DNA of 64,000 nt, taken from NCBI GenBank assembly GCA_037013495.1, contig CM072801.1:16111501-16175500 (forward strand), given 5' to 3'. Origin of the DNA: Hippophae tibetana. Its lineage: Eukaryota > Streptophyta > Magnoliopsida > Rosales > Elaeagnaceae. Each line of letters begins with the position of its first letter. Position 1 is the stretch's first letter. Shown here one piece after another: positions 21,713 through 34,389 of the stretch. A program made the position numbers and the translations under genes. The notes beneath the pieces are model-generated. The model ran no database searches. It was not told the origin of the DNA and saw only the letters and a program-made list of their open reading frames with translations.

Positions 21713-22882
21713 GCATCGACTTGAGTATTTTCTCTCATAGAATATGATTCAAAGTCTAGGATTTCATGGTACTTAACAATTTCACAGTCAAGTTTTGATA
21801 CTCTTATAGGTTGGGCCCTCAAACTAATAACTCACATAGTACTTGTTTCACAACATGCTGGGAGTCATTGAAACAATCTATTGGTTGGGCTTAAAGAACC
21901 TTTTCCAAGTTAAGACCTATGATGAAAGCTTCATATTCTACCTCATTGTTTAATGTTTTGAATAGAAGCTATAATTCATAATGTAAGGGATCACATTTTC
22001 AAACCATTTAAAATCCGACATAACTCTTATTTTTGTTGGAGGATCCATCTATATAAAGCATCCACCTAGCCTCATCTTTGTTGGAAAGTTCTTTTGTAGA
22101 ACTCTCAACCAGGAAGTCAGCCAATAACGAAACCTTAATGGTAGTATAAGGAACATACTCAATGTCAAACTCACCAAGTTCAATAGCCCATTTTTGCAAA
22201 TGTCCAGATACATCGGGCCTAGAAAGTACTTGTGTAAGTTGGGTGTTCATTGGGACAACTATTCTGTGAGCCTATAAATATGTGAATAACTTTCTAGTGA
22301 CTGATATAAGTGCAAAGGCTTTCTATATCTATAAGTACCTCTATTCTACATCATGGAGAGGCTTGCTTACATAGTAGACAAGACTCTGGATTCCATTGTC
22401 ATCCTTTACTAAGGTTATACTAATAGTTGTTTCTAAAGATGCCAAGTATAGGGTGAGGACATTGCCTGACTATGGACTAGTCAATAGATGTGAACTACTC
22501 AAATATTCCTTCAATTCTTTAAATTCTTTCTCACAATTATGGTCCCAAGAAAAATTAGATATCCTATATAGTACTTTGAAGAAAGGTGCACATTTGTCAC
22601 TTCTCTGTGAAATGAAATAGTTTAGAGTAGCCACTTTCCTTGTCAATCTCTAAACTTCCTTGATAGTCATGGGATGATGCATATATATTAATGCTTTTAT
22701 TTTCACAAGGATGGCCTCAATTCTTCTCTTATTGACTATGAAACCCAAGAACTTTCTTGAACCCATTCCAAATACATACATGTTTAGGTTTAACTTCATT
22801 CCATACTTCCTGAGAATCCAAGGTTTCACCCAGATGAGTGACATGATCCTTGGTATGCTTACTTTTGACAATCATATCATGT
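21713..22882 (-). pseudogene. Tat-like relict: RNase H and RT C-terminal part
   Basis: On the - strand around 22871-22650 the decayed RT thumb reads LRKYGMKLNLNMYVFGMGSRKFLGFIVNKRRIEA and MTIKEV. Around 22250-22008 RNase H reads VLSRPDVSGHLQKWAIELGEFDIEY, ADFLVES and LYIDGSSNK. Stops and frameshifts separate the blocks. It continues the relict interrupted at 14794 and is cut on the right by the hAT element at 22891. Confidence 0.8.
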
Positions 22883-22890
22883 ATATTTAC

Positions 22891-23927
22891 TAGGGTTGAG
22901 TATCAGTTCGAAACTGATAGTTTTAACACAATCTAAATCCGATCTGATCCGAAGCAAATTATGAATTATTCAATCCGAGTCCGATCCGTTATAAATGTTA
23001 ATCTCAACAAATCTGAATACGATCGGATTGGATAAAGTCAAAATTTAAATTTAAATTTATAAAATGAAAAATTACGTAAATAAGCAAATTATGAATTATT
23101 CAATCCAATCCAAACCACTATAAATGTCAATCTAAACAAATCTAAATTCGAATCTAATATAATTTCATACAAAATCTAAATCTAAATATTGGATTGAAAA
23201 ATATTTGAATATCTGAATCTAATGTCAACCTATAAAATGAAAAATACATAAAATCAAAAAAATCAAAATCAAAATCAAAATATTTTTCATACAAAGCATT
23301 TGAACATTGGATCTGAAATCAAATACTACATTAATCTTCACTTTTTTCTAATTTAACTTCTTTCTCAATAACATGAAGATGAAATTTTTAGTTCCACCAA
23401 CCACAAATACAAGTTCAAGCTAAATTCAATATTGTAACCATCATTATGTCTAGTGCAGTTTATAATACTGCTTCTTCATCCGGTGGAAACCTTTAGATCA
23501 TTATCAAATCCTAAAAATAGGGTTCTTCCATTAGGATGAAATTTAATTATGCGTACAATTGTAGTGGGAACGAGCGAATAGAGAACATCAACGAGGTAAC
23601 GAGTGAATAGTGATGGGGGAATAGTTTGAGTGAAAGCGTCGGCCTTGGAGTCGAGTATAAGAGATAGAGAGAGATAGGGCTGAAAAAATTTAATTTAGGG
23701 TTTTCACTTTTCAGTTTTGTAGGGCAAGTCTCATATTTTATGTTTAATTATAATATTATAATATTAAATATATATATATATATATATTTAAATAATATAT
23801 TAAATATATCAGGTCAGATTGGATTATACGGATTTGAATATTTTTAATCCAAATCCAAATCCAATCCGAGTTCGGATCGAAACCACTCTATTTTTTTCAG
23901 ATTGATTGAATATTTTTCTCACCCCTA
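22891..23927. mobile_element. non-autonomous hAT-like DNA transposon (1037 bp)
   Basis: An 8-bp target duplication ATATTTAC is at 22883-22890 and 23928-23935. The ends are short inverted repeats, TAGGGTTGAG on the left and CTCACCCCTA on the right (complement TAGGGGTGAG). An 8-bp duplication and TAGGG-type ends are features of hAT elements. The interior is rich in subterminal AATCCGATCC-like motifs and has no transposase frame. It split the relict's RT close to the expected YVDD motif. Confidence 0.82.
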
Positions 23928-23935
23928 ATATTTAC

Positions 23936-24705
23936 CTTCATTGATTGTTCGATGAGGTCGAAAAACATTTTGTAGATTAACCTCTAATATGTAGTATCAA
24001 TATTTTTTAGGCTAAAAGGCATGACTTTATAACAAAATAGCCCCTAGTCAATCATGAAACTTGTCTTTTCTTGGTTAAGACCATCCATATAGATTTGATT
24101 ATACCCAGAGAAGCATTCATAGAGAAGAAGGTAGCATGTCTTATGGTTGTATCCACAAGCTGATCCATGTATAACAATGTGATTGTTTGATCAAATCTTT
24201 CTTGATTGTATGATCTTTTTTTTTTCTGGCATGTTTAAATTTTGGATCCATATTGAGGTGGTGGATTGTGATTTCTAGATCTATACTAGGTATATCCTCA
24301 TGGAACCATATGAACACATCTTTATTTTTTCTTAGGAATTCATCTAACCTTTCTTATTTATCATGTGGCAATGATGTACCCACATGGATGTTCTTGTGAG
24401 GCTCATCCTCAGGTAGGACCAAGAGACGTGGCTATTCTACTATTTTAGATATGGTAATATGCCCATATGAGGGGTCAAGTTCCTTGTCAAGCATAATAGT
24501 AGATGGTATGTCATGGAATGAAAGTAACTCAGGTCTACCTCGCACAGGTAGAAGGTGGTTGATGGGTAAAGCACAACCTGACAAGTGGTTCCAAATGGAT
24601 CACACCCTGGTCAAAGACATCTATCTTGGATGGCTCTCTCTTACCAACCATGTTCTAGGCAATGGTACTAGTCTTGGGTAAAATCTATGGCCAACTAAAT
24701 CTTAG
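23936..24705 (-). pseudogene. Tat-like relict: RT N-terminal part
   Basis: On the - strand, before the hAT insertion, decayed RT is readable: FSMNAFSGYNQIYMD, QEKTSFMIDWGLFCYKVMPFSLKN and INKMFFDLIEQ (about 24170-23936). Upstream, at about 24390-24280, a KDVFIWFHEDIPSID-like block matches the usual RT lead-in of Tat elements. It is full of stops. The 24420-24700 part is too decayed for me to place. Confidence 0.75.
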
Positions 24706-24710
24706 GTGGT

Positions 24711-26372
24711 TGATAACTTTATATTTTAGAGTTATTTTTTTCATTTTATTAATTATAATTGCTATGTTCTTAATGTTTTTAGTTAATTTTAATTTATTAA
24801 ATTAATATATACTGTTAATTTTTTAAGGAATATATTTTTAAAGAAAATTAAAGAATTTGAATTGAAAAAGACTTAATTGTAAATAATAAAAGTTGAAAAT
24901 ATAATTTGAATTAAAAGAGGGTTTAATTGCAAATATCAAAAGTTTAAAAGTTAATTTGAATTAAATTATAGGGCTAAAATGCAATTAAATAAACTTTGTT
25001 TTTCTGCGCAGGAAAAGGAGTACCACACGCGACATTATCAACGTGCATCACACACCGTCAAATGAGACAATCAATGGTGAGGATCAGATGAGTGAGATAC
25101 ATGCGCGATATAAGTGATTGGATGTGTTTCCTAGATGGCACACTGCTCGGGGCGTAGAGTAGGGTCCACCTATCTACGTAGGCTAGCGTGTAGTGTGGGA
25201 CCCACCTGTATACACAAACATTTTCCCGTGCGATGTGGTTCACATAATGTGTGTATGTTCTCTCATCCCACCAAATACGAAGCTACCACATGTCCCATTA
25301 TTCTTCCAAGCGAATCATAGCGTGCCACATGGCATTCGTATGGTATAAAAATAATACGAAAATGGCACACGTTGTCTTGCCAGTTTTATGTCTCACACGC
25401 GTGTTTAAATAATATTTTTGATGTATTTATTTGTCTCCCACTTTACACGCGTGTTGTAAAAAAGAAATTTTTGTGATGTATTTTTTTGAGAGAGCTAGCT
25501 GGAGCTATAAATATGTGCTTATTGTGATACAAATGAGAACAGATGGTGGAACACGTAGAAAGCCATTTTTGGCTTCTGTTGTGGTTCTGCGTGGAGAGAA
25601 AAATTAGAGAGCAGAGATGAAACACTTCTAATTCTTTTTGTTGTTCTTCATTTAATGTTCCTTAAAATGTTTTAATATTTTCATTTTGTAATTTTAATAT
25701 TTGCTATGCACTAATTTAATTTTTCTAGGGTTGTCATGTAACTTATATTATGAAGCTTGAATTAATTATTTTTGAATGATTTATAAGATTTTTAATTTTT
25801 TTATTCTATTTATGCTTAATGCTTTTGATTATTGAAATATTTATCAATTAATTTGTGGCACTTAAATAAACTTGAAAAAGGAATTTTTGTGTGATTGCTC
25901 GTGTTTAGGATAACATATATTTATAAAGGAAAGGAACTTACCTTTATTGTACATGTAGCTATTTAAGAACTTTGAACTTAATGAATCTTGGTGAATTTAA
26001 TTCTCATAGGAATATAGTGAATTATTTTAGCGAGATGTGTCTATTTGTTATCGGAAGAGACATATGGATAAATTAGGAGTTCTTTGTTGACAAATTAAAT
26101 GCAAGAACATAAATTAAGAGAAAATAATATGATTCAAGTGGATTAAGTTGGTGAAACTGCAATCCTAGAATTATCTTATTTATTGTTATAAAAAAAATTA
26201 GTTTAGTGAAACTCTATCAAACTTCCTATTGTTTGGATAAAATCATATTGAAACAATTTTAGTACTTAACAGATACTAGTAATAAATCTCCGTGGGAACG
26301 ATATCTTACTTAATCACTTATTACTTGTAACTATGTATACTTGCACGTTTGTGTTCTCTTAAAGAGATAACA
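24711..26372 (+). mobile_element. putative solo LTR of another retrotransposon
   Basis: The stretch interrupts the relict, starts TGATAAC and ends GATAACA. It is bounded by GTGGT (24706-24710) and ATGGT (26373-26377), a five-base duplication with one mismatch. It holds no significant frame but has an LTR-like layout on the + strand: a GC-richer block with CACACGCG motifs (25020-25450), a TATA box GCTATAAATATG near 25503-25514, then AT-rich sequence ending with GTGGGAACGATATC and ACTTGCACG, an ending common in plant Ty3/gypsy U5 regions. Without its partner or PBS the call is an inference. Confidence 0.5.
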
Positions 26373-26377
26373 ATGGT

Positions 26378-27022
26378 AACACTTGGCTAAAGCAGTACTT
26401 CTTAGTTAGCCACCTATTGGTCTTAGGACTCAAGTCCTATCTTGGATGGTTGTCTTACGAGCCAAGCCCTAGATGGCTATATGTCTGGCCTTGTGCACTA
26501 TGGGCATTATAAGATGTCACAAGGACATTCTCTGGGATGATTATTGGTCCCAAATCCAATGGCTATGGTAGGCACTCCAAGATGGCCTAAAATGAATTTT
26601 CCACCATATTCAGGCGAGCTCGAGTTTGAGCTCACCTTACCTTTTTGGCCTACTTTGCCCGTTATTGGTAGGCAGGTCCAAGTACAAAGCTCATATTTAT
26701 GGCAAGCTATGGTGGAGTTGTAAGGATGACTTGCTGGTAACAAGCTAGACCTTCTAACTATGTTGGGATCTGAGAGGTGGAATTAGCTATCTAATCCATG
26801 ACTCTTTTTACAAGTCTAAAATGTCAAAATAAGAAATCAAAAAATTATGAAGTTCTCTTTTTAGAAAACACTACTGCTAAGGTCTATGGTCACTTTCCTT
26901 TTTAAATATTGTTTTGTTTCTTAGAAAATCAAGAACTTGGAGAATGTTTTTTAGAGTCTTACAATTTTGAAAACTTTAGCCAAATAGAACACATACTTTC
27001 CTATAAACGATGCCAGATGTTG
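26378..27022 (-). pseudogene. Tat-like relict: 5' internal end with decayed PBS region
   Basis: On the - strand 27022-27000 reads AACATCTGGCATCGTTTATA, very close to the AACATCTGGCGCCGTCTGTG-type sequence that follows the 5' LTR in Tat-lineage elements. The 600 bp downstream contain no gag or protease that I can recognise. The space is far too short for an intact gag-protease, so an internal deletion preceded or accompanied decay. A 78-codon frame at 26743-26507 has no recognisable domain and I do not call it. Confidence 0.5.
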
Positions 27023-28363
27023 ATACCAATTTTTTGGTAAGACTATTCTCTATAGAATCTGCAGGATGAGGAAACTATTATGACCTTGGGCCACCTTTGA
27101 AGGGGAGATCTCCTCTACCCTCGATCTTATAGTTACTGACTTAAGGATCATAGGCTAAAGACCACGCATCACAAGGCGGTCTAAGGTCCTAAAAGTTTAT
27201 TCATCTCGTAGATTCTATGGAGACCATTCTTATCTGGTGTTAACAAAAATCGATATCAATATATGTCATGAATGAAAATTAGTTTTTAGGTTCTAAGTTA
27301 CTTTCATAAATTACAACCTTATTAAATTCTTAACTTTAGCTTTAAAAATCTAAGTTTGCTTAAGATTTTTCATCTTTTCTTATGGTGTAATTGATTAAAG
27401 GTTTGCTTATCAACTAACCTAAATTCTAAACAACCTAGAGGTATGCTTACAAGATTTAATTTATTTCTTACACTAAAATCTAAAAAGATGATAACTAAAC
27501 TAAGCAAAATTAGAAAAATCATTTAACCTTTAACGTAGGCCTTTAACCCTACTTGTGACAGTAATCACAAGGTACCACTTCGAATAAAAATATTAACTAC
27601 TATGTACTAACATCTTAGACTAGATAAAAACATTTCATATAACAAACTAGTTATACACCTAATTCATAACATGCATAGTCCTGGGATTTAAACAAAAAGT
27701 TGAACATATTAAGAATCAAGAATTGAAACTTAAATTTTTCATGAAATTGAATTAATTAAACCATAATATAGGGTTTGAAATCATCCTTAATCACATTAGA
27801 GGTTTACCTAGACATATATTCTAAATGAATCAACATTATAATCATGGAAATTATGAAGAGAAGAAATAAGAAAAGTTTAGGAATTGTAGATGATGAGGTC
27901 AAAATAATCCCAATGTCCATTCTTTAAAATTTTCTTCTAAATTTCTTCAAATATTTTCCTTAGGTGTGCTCTTGTTCTCTATTGTTCTTTTTAGAAATTG
28001 TGTGTCTTTAATGAGTCATTGGGTGGATTATATTGTGTATTTTCAATCTTAATTTGATTAGGATTAGAGTATGTTTGATCCAATGGCTATGATTAAATAT
28101 TAATAGTGAAAAATGCTAAATTTATGTGTTGACTAGATGTTTCAATTTATCAATATATCACGATTTCCAATTCGAGAGCAGTTAAGCGAAACTTGATCGA
28201 TTGATATCTTTTTTTGATTGATTCATCAGTTCTTTCCATTCTTGTCCTAAAACCTCAATCAATCTCGACCAAATCTTGATGGATCGATTGCTTTGTTTCA
28301 ATTTTAATTTCATCTGATGGCACTTGATTGATATCGATTGAAGCTCTATTGATTGAAACCACT
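27023..28363 (-). other. AT-rich non-coding stretch, possible 5' LTR of the Tat-like relict
   Basis: It follows the PBS-like site and begins TGATACCA, so it may be the relict's 5' LTR. No partner LTR is visible in the window to confirm this. Between about 28180 and 28360 the words CGATTGAT, GATTGATT and CAATCAATC recur many times in both orientations. No gene is seen. Confidence 0.4.
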
Positions 28364-28489
28364 ATTTCTGTTTTAAAGACATTTGTTTTTGTCTTTTTTT
28401 GCTCAATTAGACTCTAAACACCTATATAACACATAATAACACATAAAATACATAAGGAATACTAATTTATTATAAATATATAAAATGAT
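28364..28489 (+). repeat. ~120-bp sequence repeated on both sides of copia element A (left copy)
   Basis: It starts ATTTCTGTTTTAAAGAC and runs through CTCAATTAGACTCTAAAC and ACATAAGGAATACTAATTTA to the 5' LTR start at 28490. The same sequence follows the 3' LTR at 36757-36868. Normal copia insertion duplicates only about 5 bp. Confidence 0.85.
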
Positions 28490-29379
28490 TGTTGGAAAAT
28501 GTGAAGCTAATAAAAAATTATAAAGCCTTGTCCCACATTGCTTTTTTACATTATTTTAAAGAGGTATAAATAGTGAAGAGTTGGCTATTGGGATTTGGCA
28601 TCAAGGGGCACCCACTTTTATGGAAGGGGAGAGGACCTAGGCAAATGTGCTACCACACACGTGCGCCGCCGCCGCCACCATCCGACCGACCGGCCGTGCC
28701 GTGCCGAGCCGAGTCCGAGTGCGTGTGTGTGAGGTGAGGTGGTATTTTATTTTTTGGAAAAATATTCTTTTTAAGGAAAACTTTTCCACTTACAAAAATG
28801 GTTGTTATATATATATATATATATATATATTCAGAAAAAATGATTGTTATTTTCTTTTATCAAGAATATGACCGTTAAATGGCCGTTTGTCTTCTTTATT
28901 CAGAAAAAGAGTTGTTGCTCGTATTTACTCACAAAAATGTTCGTTACTCTTCATTACTCAGAATGATCGTTATGCTCTTAATTCCCAGACATTACCGTTT
29001 TATCATAATTGCCACACAGTTTCTAAAACTTATAAAAAGAGGGTTTCAGCTCTCAGTTTAATAAGAACAATCTCTGCAAACTCATCTCAGTACAAATAAT
29101 TCTCTCTGCAATTCTAAGTTATTTTCCAGTTTTCCGAGCAACAAATTTTTCAGGTGTAGTATTCCGGTCTTCATCAGTGCAATGAAGTTTCGAGACAGAG
29201 AAAAAAGATTCTGGGTTGTTTTATCCTGGGGACGGCGGGACTGTGTTTGCTTGCACATATTGGGCAGAGCTGCGAAACGTATTAAAAAGAGTGAAGTAGT
29301 CCGCGAATCAACCCAAGTAGTTCCTTTCAAGTTATCGGTAATATTGTTTCTACACTGTTATTATAAACTTGCATCAACA
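28490..29379 (+). repeat. 5' LTR of copia element A (890 bp)
   Basis: It starts TGTTGGAAAATG and ends GCATCAACA, matching the 3' LTR at 33814-33936 plus 35961-36756. A TATA box GGTATAAATAG lies near 28561-28571. A GC-rich segment with GCC and CGTGCC repeats (28660-28735) and a series of CCGTT/ACCGTT words (28866-29000) follow. These words resemble plant MYB core sites. Confidence 0.88.
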
Positions 29380-29403
29380 ATTTTAAGACGAATTCAATCT
29401 GCC

Positions 29404-30497
29404 ATGTCTACTGAAATTCTAACTACTGATCTAAACAAACCATTCCGTTTTGAGGGACTACACTTTAAAAGATTGAGACAAAAAATGTTGTTTTTCTTAA
29501 CCATGAAAAAAGTCGTTTCTGCTCTTACTACTGAAAAACCAATACAGTCCAATCCTCCTACTGAAGCTGTAACTAAGGATTTACACACCTGGATGGAAAA
29601 TGATTTTCTATGCAAAAATTATATTCTTAATGGTTTAGCTGATGACTTGTATGATTATTATAACTGTGATAAGTCTGCTAAGGAAATTTGAGAAGCACAT
29701 CAAAAGAAATACGACATTGAGGAAGTTGGAACTAAGAAGTATGCTATCAGTAGATACATGAAGTTTCAAATGATTGATGGCAAATCAGTGGAAGCTCAAT
29801 CACACGAACTGCAGAAGATAGCACACAAAATAACTTCTGAAGGTATGACTTTAGATGAACAATTTCAAGTAGTTGTTATAATAGATAAATTACCCCCTGC
29901 TTGGAAAGATTTTAAGAATACACTTAGGCATAAAACTAAGGAATTTTCTTTAGAAAGTCTTATAACCCGTTTAAGAATAGAAGAAGAAGCTCGAAAGTAA
30001 GACCAAAGAGATGAAGTACTCGTAGTCTCAAATAACAGTACCAATAAGAAACCCTCCTCTTCAATTTTGAAACCTAAAGGTAGAAATATGAAAACTCATA
30101 ATCGTAGTAATAATCAAAACCGCAACCACCAAAATAGAAATAGAAATCATCCTCTCCAGAATGGACCTCAACCCCCTTAAGGAATAACACATTCATGTGT
30201 TATAGTTGTAACAGACCTGGCCACTTGGCTAGGAACTACCGGAACAGGAATCGTCCTACCCCACAGGCGAACCTTACCGAAGATCAACTTATTGCTATGA
30301 TATTTGAAGTCAATTTTGTTGGTGGATCCGAGGGGTGGTGGGTGGACACCGGTGATTCTTGCTATGCCTGCTATGATCGAGACATGTTCAAGTCCTATTC
30401 TGATTCTGAGGACAAGAAAGTGGTGTTGAAGTTTACCTCTGGAAAGACTGTCATCTTAAAGGATGTTCTGCATACTTTAGAGATGAGAAAAACTTAG
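29404..30497 (+). pseudogene. copia A gag and protease
   Basis: Gag begins MSTEILTTDLNKPFRFEGLHFKR at 29404. It continues through a TGA at 29689 to KLPPAWKDFKNTLRHK (about 29890) and RLRIEEEARK, then a stop near 29998. After a frameshift the nucleocapsid knuckle reads CYSCNRPGHLARNY (30198 onward): the last cysteine is tyrosine. The protease motif is WWVDTGDSCYACYDRDMF near 30340, with aspartate where alanine is normal after the glycine. The piece ends at 30495. Gag would form the particle shell and the protease would cut the polyprotein; neither is functional here. Confidence 0.85.
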
Positions 30498-30607
30498 TTT
30501 CAGGCTATCTTCTTAACAAAGCTAGGTTTACTCAAACTATAGGGGCTGACTTATATACTATAACTAAAAATAATATATTTGTTGGGAAAGGGTATGCCAC
30601 TGATGTC

Positions 30608-31564
30608 ATGTTTAAATTAAATGTTGAAATCAATAAAACCTATTCTTTTGCTTACATGTTGAGTTCTTTTAATATTTGGCATGCTAGACTATGTCAGGTT
30701 TATAAACGCATAATCAAGAATATGAGTAGTTTAGAACTAATTCCTAAACTATCTTTAAATGATTTTGAAAAATGTGATTTTTGTAGTCAAGCTAAAATAA
30801 CCAAAACTTCACATAAATCAGTAGTTAGAGAATCTAAACCTTTAGAATTAATTTATTCTGATATATGTGAACTTGATGGAAATTTAACAAGAAATGGAAA
30901 ACACTATTTTATAACTTTTATAGATGACTTTTCAGATTACACTTATATATATCTAATGAAAAATAAAAGTGAAGCGTTTGACATGTTTAAAATATTTATG
31001 ACTGAGATTGAAAATCAACTTAATAGGAAAATAAAAAGGTTTCGAAGTGATAGAGGCATCGAATATGATTCCAATATCTTTAATGATTTTTATAAAACTC
31101 ATGAAAAAACTGCAGCTTATTCTCCTGAAATGAATGACAAAGCTGAAAGAAAAAATAGAACTTTTACTGAATCAGTTGTTGCAATTTTATTAAACTCTAG
31201 TGCTGCTTCACATTGGTGGGGAAAATTTTTATTAACTGTTTGCTATGTGCTAAATAGAGTGCCTAAATCTAAAAATAAAATTTCACCATATGAAATTTTG
31301 AAAAATAAGAAACCTAATTTAACTTATTTTAAAACTTGGGGTTGTTTAGCCTATGTTAGGATCCCTAATCCTAAAAGAAATAAACTTGCTAGTAGAGCAT
31401 ATGAATGTGTATTCATAAGATACACTGTGAATAGTAAAGCTTATAAATTCTATGACTTAAAAGATCAGGTAGTTATAGAATCAAATGATGTTGACTTCTA
31501 TGAACATAGGTTTACCTTTAAATTTAAAATAGTAGGGGCTCGTCTTCTAGTAGTTTACCTATAA
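30608..31564 (+). pseudogene. copia A integrase
   Basis: A 318-codon open piece in a third frame contains the GAG-pre-integrase region WHARLCQVYKR...CDFCSQAK. The second histidine of the HHCC zinc site is glutamine. The catalytic core keeps its three acidic residues (SDICEL, SDRGIEYD, AERKNRT) and WGKFLLTVCYVLNR. The C-terminal part with PYEILKNKKP and GCLAYV follows. The frame is lost after 31564. Confidence 0.88.
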
Positions 31565-31658
31565 CTAGAACTAGTGAACAAACTGAAGAATTAAATACTA
31601 AAATTAGAAGAAGTAAACGAGCTCGAACCCTTAAAGATTTTGGGTCTGATTTTTATGC

Positions 31659-33216
31659 TTATACCTTAGAAGAAGATCCCCAAACTCTTAAAGAAGCATT
31701 ATCTTCTTTAGATGTCAACTTATGGGAAGAAGCCATAAATGATGAAATGGACTCACTTGAGTATAATAAGACTTGGCATTTAGTTGACTTACCTCCTGGT
31801 TGCAAAACCATTGGATGTAAATGGATACTAAAAAAGAAATTAAAACCCGATGGTACTATTGAAAAATACAAAGCTCGTCTTGTAGTTAAAGGATATAAGC
31901 AAAAGGAAAATGTAGATTTCTTTGATACCTTTTCACTAGTTACATGAATAACTTCCATACGTGTACTTTTATCTCTTGGTGCTATCCATGATTTAGTAGT
32001 ACATCAAATGGATGTTAAAACTGCTTTCTTAAATGGTGATTTAGAAGAAAAAATTTATATGGATCAACCTGAAGGTTTTGTTATCCCAGGTCAAGAAAAT
32101 AAAGTTTGTAAATTAGATAAATCTTTGTATGGTCTAAAACAAGCACTTAAGAAATGACATGAAAAATTTGATAATCTAGTTATCTCACATCGATTCAAAA
32201 TAAATGAAAGTGACAAATGCATTTATTATAAATTAGAAGATAATATTTTCACTATTATATGTTTATATGTGGATGACATGCTTATTTTTGGATCAAATAT
32301 TTATGTTGAGAATAATGTGAAAACATTGTTAAGAGCTAATTTTGATATGAAAGATCTCGGAGAAGCAAGTGTAATCCTTGGTATAAAAATAACTAGGTCT
32401 AAAAAGGGAATTTCTCTAGATCAATCTCACTACATTGAGAAGATCTTAAAGAAATATAATTACTTTAACTGTAAACCTGCATGTACTCCTTATTATCCTA
32501 GTGTAAAGTTGTTCAAGAACACCGGAGATGGTGTTAGACAAACTGAGTATGCGAGCATCATTGGTAGCTTACGTTACGCTACTGATTGCACTAGACCAGA
32601 CATAGCTTATGTTGTGGGAATACTATGTAGGTTTACTAGTAAACCTAGTGTAGAGCATTGGAATGCTATTAAAAGGGTTATGAGATACCTTAAGAGAACT
32701 ATAAACCTTGGATTACATTATAAAAAGTTTCCCGCTATTTTAGAAGGATACATCGATATAGATTGGAACACTTTATCAGAAGACTCCAAAGCAACTAGCG
32801 GTTATATATTTAACATAGCTGGTGGAGCTGTTTCTTGGAAGTCTAAGAAACAGACAATATTGGCTCAATCTACAATGGAGTCTGAAATGATAGCACTAGC
32901 CACTGCTAGTGAAGAAGCATGCTAGCTAAGAAGTCTGTTAGCTGAGATCCCTTTGTGGGAAAGACCGATACCAGCTGTCTTGATCCACAGCGATAGTACC
33001 GCAGCTATTGCAAAGATTCAGAACCGTTACTACAACGGAAAGAGACGACAAATACGTCGTAAGCATAGCACTGTTAAAGAATTTCTCTCTACGAGAGCTG
33101 TAAGAGTGGATCATGTACGTTCTGATGAAAATTTGGTAGATCCTTTGACGAAAGGATTACCAAGAGAGAAGGTTTTCAAAACCTCAAAAGGAATGAGATT
33201 AATGCCCTTAGAATGA
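31659..33216 (+). pseudogene. copia A reverse transcriptase and RNase H
   Basis: RT motifs in order are WEEAINDEMDSLEYNKTW, GCKWILKKK, KARLVVKGYKQ, MDVKTAFLNGDLEE and LYGLKQA. The catalytic YVDD at 32266-32277, FDMKDLGEA and SYIGSLRYA-like [18 protein letters not shown] follow. RNase H has [39 protein letters not shown] and the C-terminal VDPLTKGL. TGA at 31945 and about 32156 and TAG at 32923 break it. Each can be explained by a single G-to-A or C-to-T change. Confidence 0.9.
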
Positions 33217-34277
33217 AGAGTCACTTATGATGGTAACCCAAATTATAGACTGGAGATCCCAAGAAATAAGTTCAAAGGGTAATAACAAGTCATGAAGTGA
33301 TATGAGATGTATCATGCTATTTATCAAATCTCATTCTATATTGTTAGAAGCATGAAGTCCTGAAGCGATAGAAAAGGATGAGTTAATTGTTAAACTCTTA
33401 ATAAGTTCTATACTCTATGTGGAGTGGAGTACATAGCTATGGGAGTACTCTTGATAGACTCACCTATATGAATGTGGAAGTGTGGCCGCTTCCTATGAAA
33501 TATTTTTGGGCAAAATTTACTAGAGCATTCACTATACTAGGATACACGTGCATGGCCGTAAAACACGGGCTTTTTTGAACTACACCTTGGAAAGGTTGTG
33601 TGTGTGATGATTGTTAGAGATAGAGTTCAAAACTACGAGTTACTCTAGTATATTCTAAAGCATAAACACTATGCAAAAGTTCAAGTCGATAGACACTTTT
33701 TCGCTTATGCACAATCTTATAATTTTAATTGATCGGTTGCTCGATGACAATTATTTTTATATAAAATTCAAGTGGGGGATTGTTGGAAAAGATGAAGTTT
33801 ATAAAAAATTGATTGTTGGAAAATGTGAAGCTAATAAAAAATTATAAAGCCTTGTCCCACATTACTTTTTTACATTATTTTAAAGAGGTATAAATAGTGA
33901 AGAGTTGGCTATTGGGATTCGGCCCCAAAGGGCACCTGATAAGTGCTCAAAAAGCACTAAAATAACCATGATTTTATGCAAATTAATTGATTAAAAATAT
34001 ATATATTTATATGTTTTATCATATATTTATATAAATTTGTCTTTTTCGGAATCACGGGTATTTTTATTATTTTTCAGGTATTTTGGCTTAAAAATGCAAC
34101 TTAAAGACTCAAAAGGAATACTGGAAGCAATACATCACAAATATATTAATAAATAAATGCGGAAAGGTCGACAAATATGGAAAAATTGGACAAAATAGGT
34201 CAAAAGGGTCAAAAATGAGAAAAACGCGCCGCCGCGCCGCCCAGCCGCCGCGCCCCAACACCCAGCTCCGCCACAAG

Positions 34278-34373
34278 CTGCGCGTGGGGTTACTGTTCAT
34301 GCGTGCAGCACTGCGCGTGGGGTTACTGTTCATGCGCGCAGCACTGCTCGCGGGTTACTGTTCATCCGCGCGC
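34278..34373 (+). repeat. 33-bp GC-rich tandem repeat in Athila-type LTR
   Basis: Two nearly identical 33-bp units (34278-34310, 34311-34343) and a third diverged unit (to about 34373) share the core GGTTACTGTTCATGCG. The core TACTGTTCA also occurs in the GC islands of the LTRs at 11980-12000 (complement) and 61020-61040, so the islands evolve by local duplication and loss. Confidence 0.8.
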
Positions 34374-34389
34374 GCCGACACTCATTTTT

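Noticed and set aside
26507..26743. A 78-codon frame in the Tat-like relict region as a host gene
   Set aside because: No domain is recognised, and it lies within decayed retrotransposon sequence between an insertion and a PBS-like site.
28647..28871. Frame beginning in the GC-rich part of the copia A LTR as a gene
   Set aside because: It lies wholly inside an LTR, ends in a TATATA microsatellite translation and has no domain.
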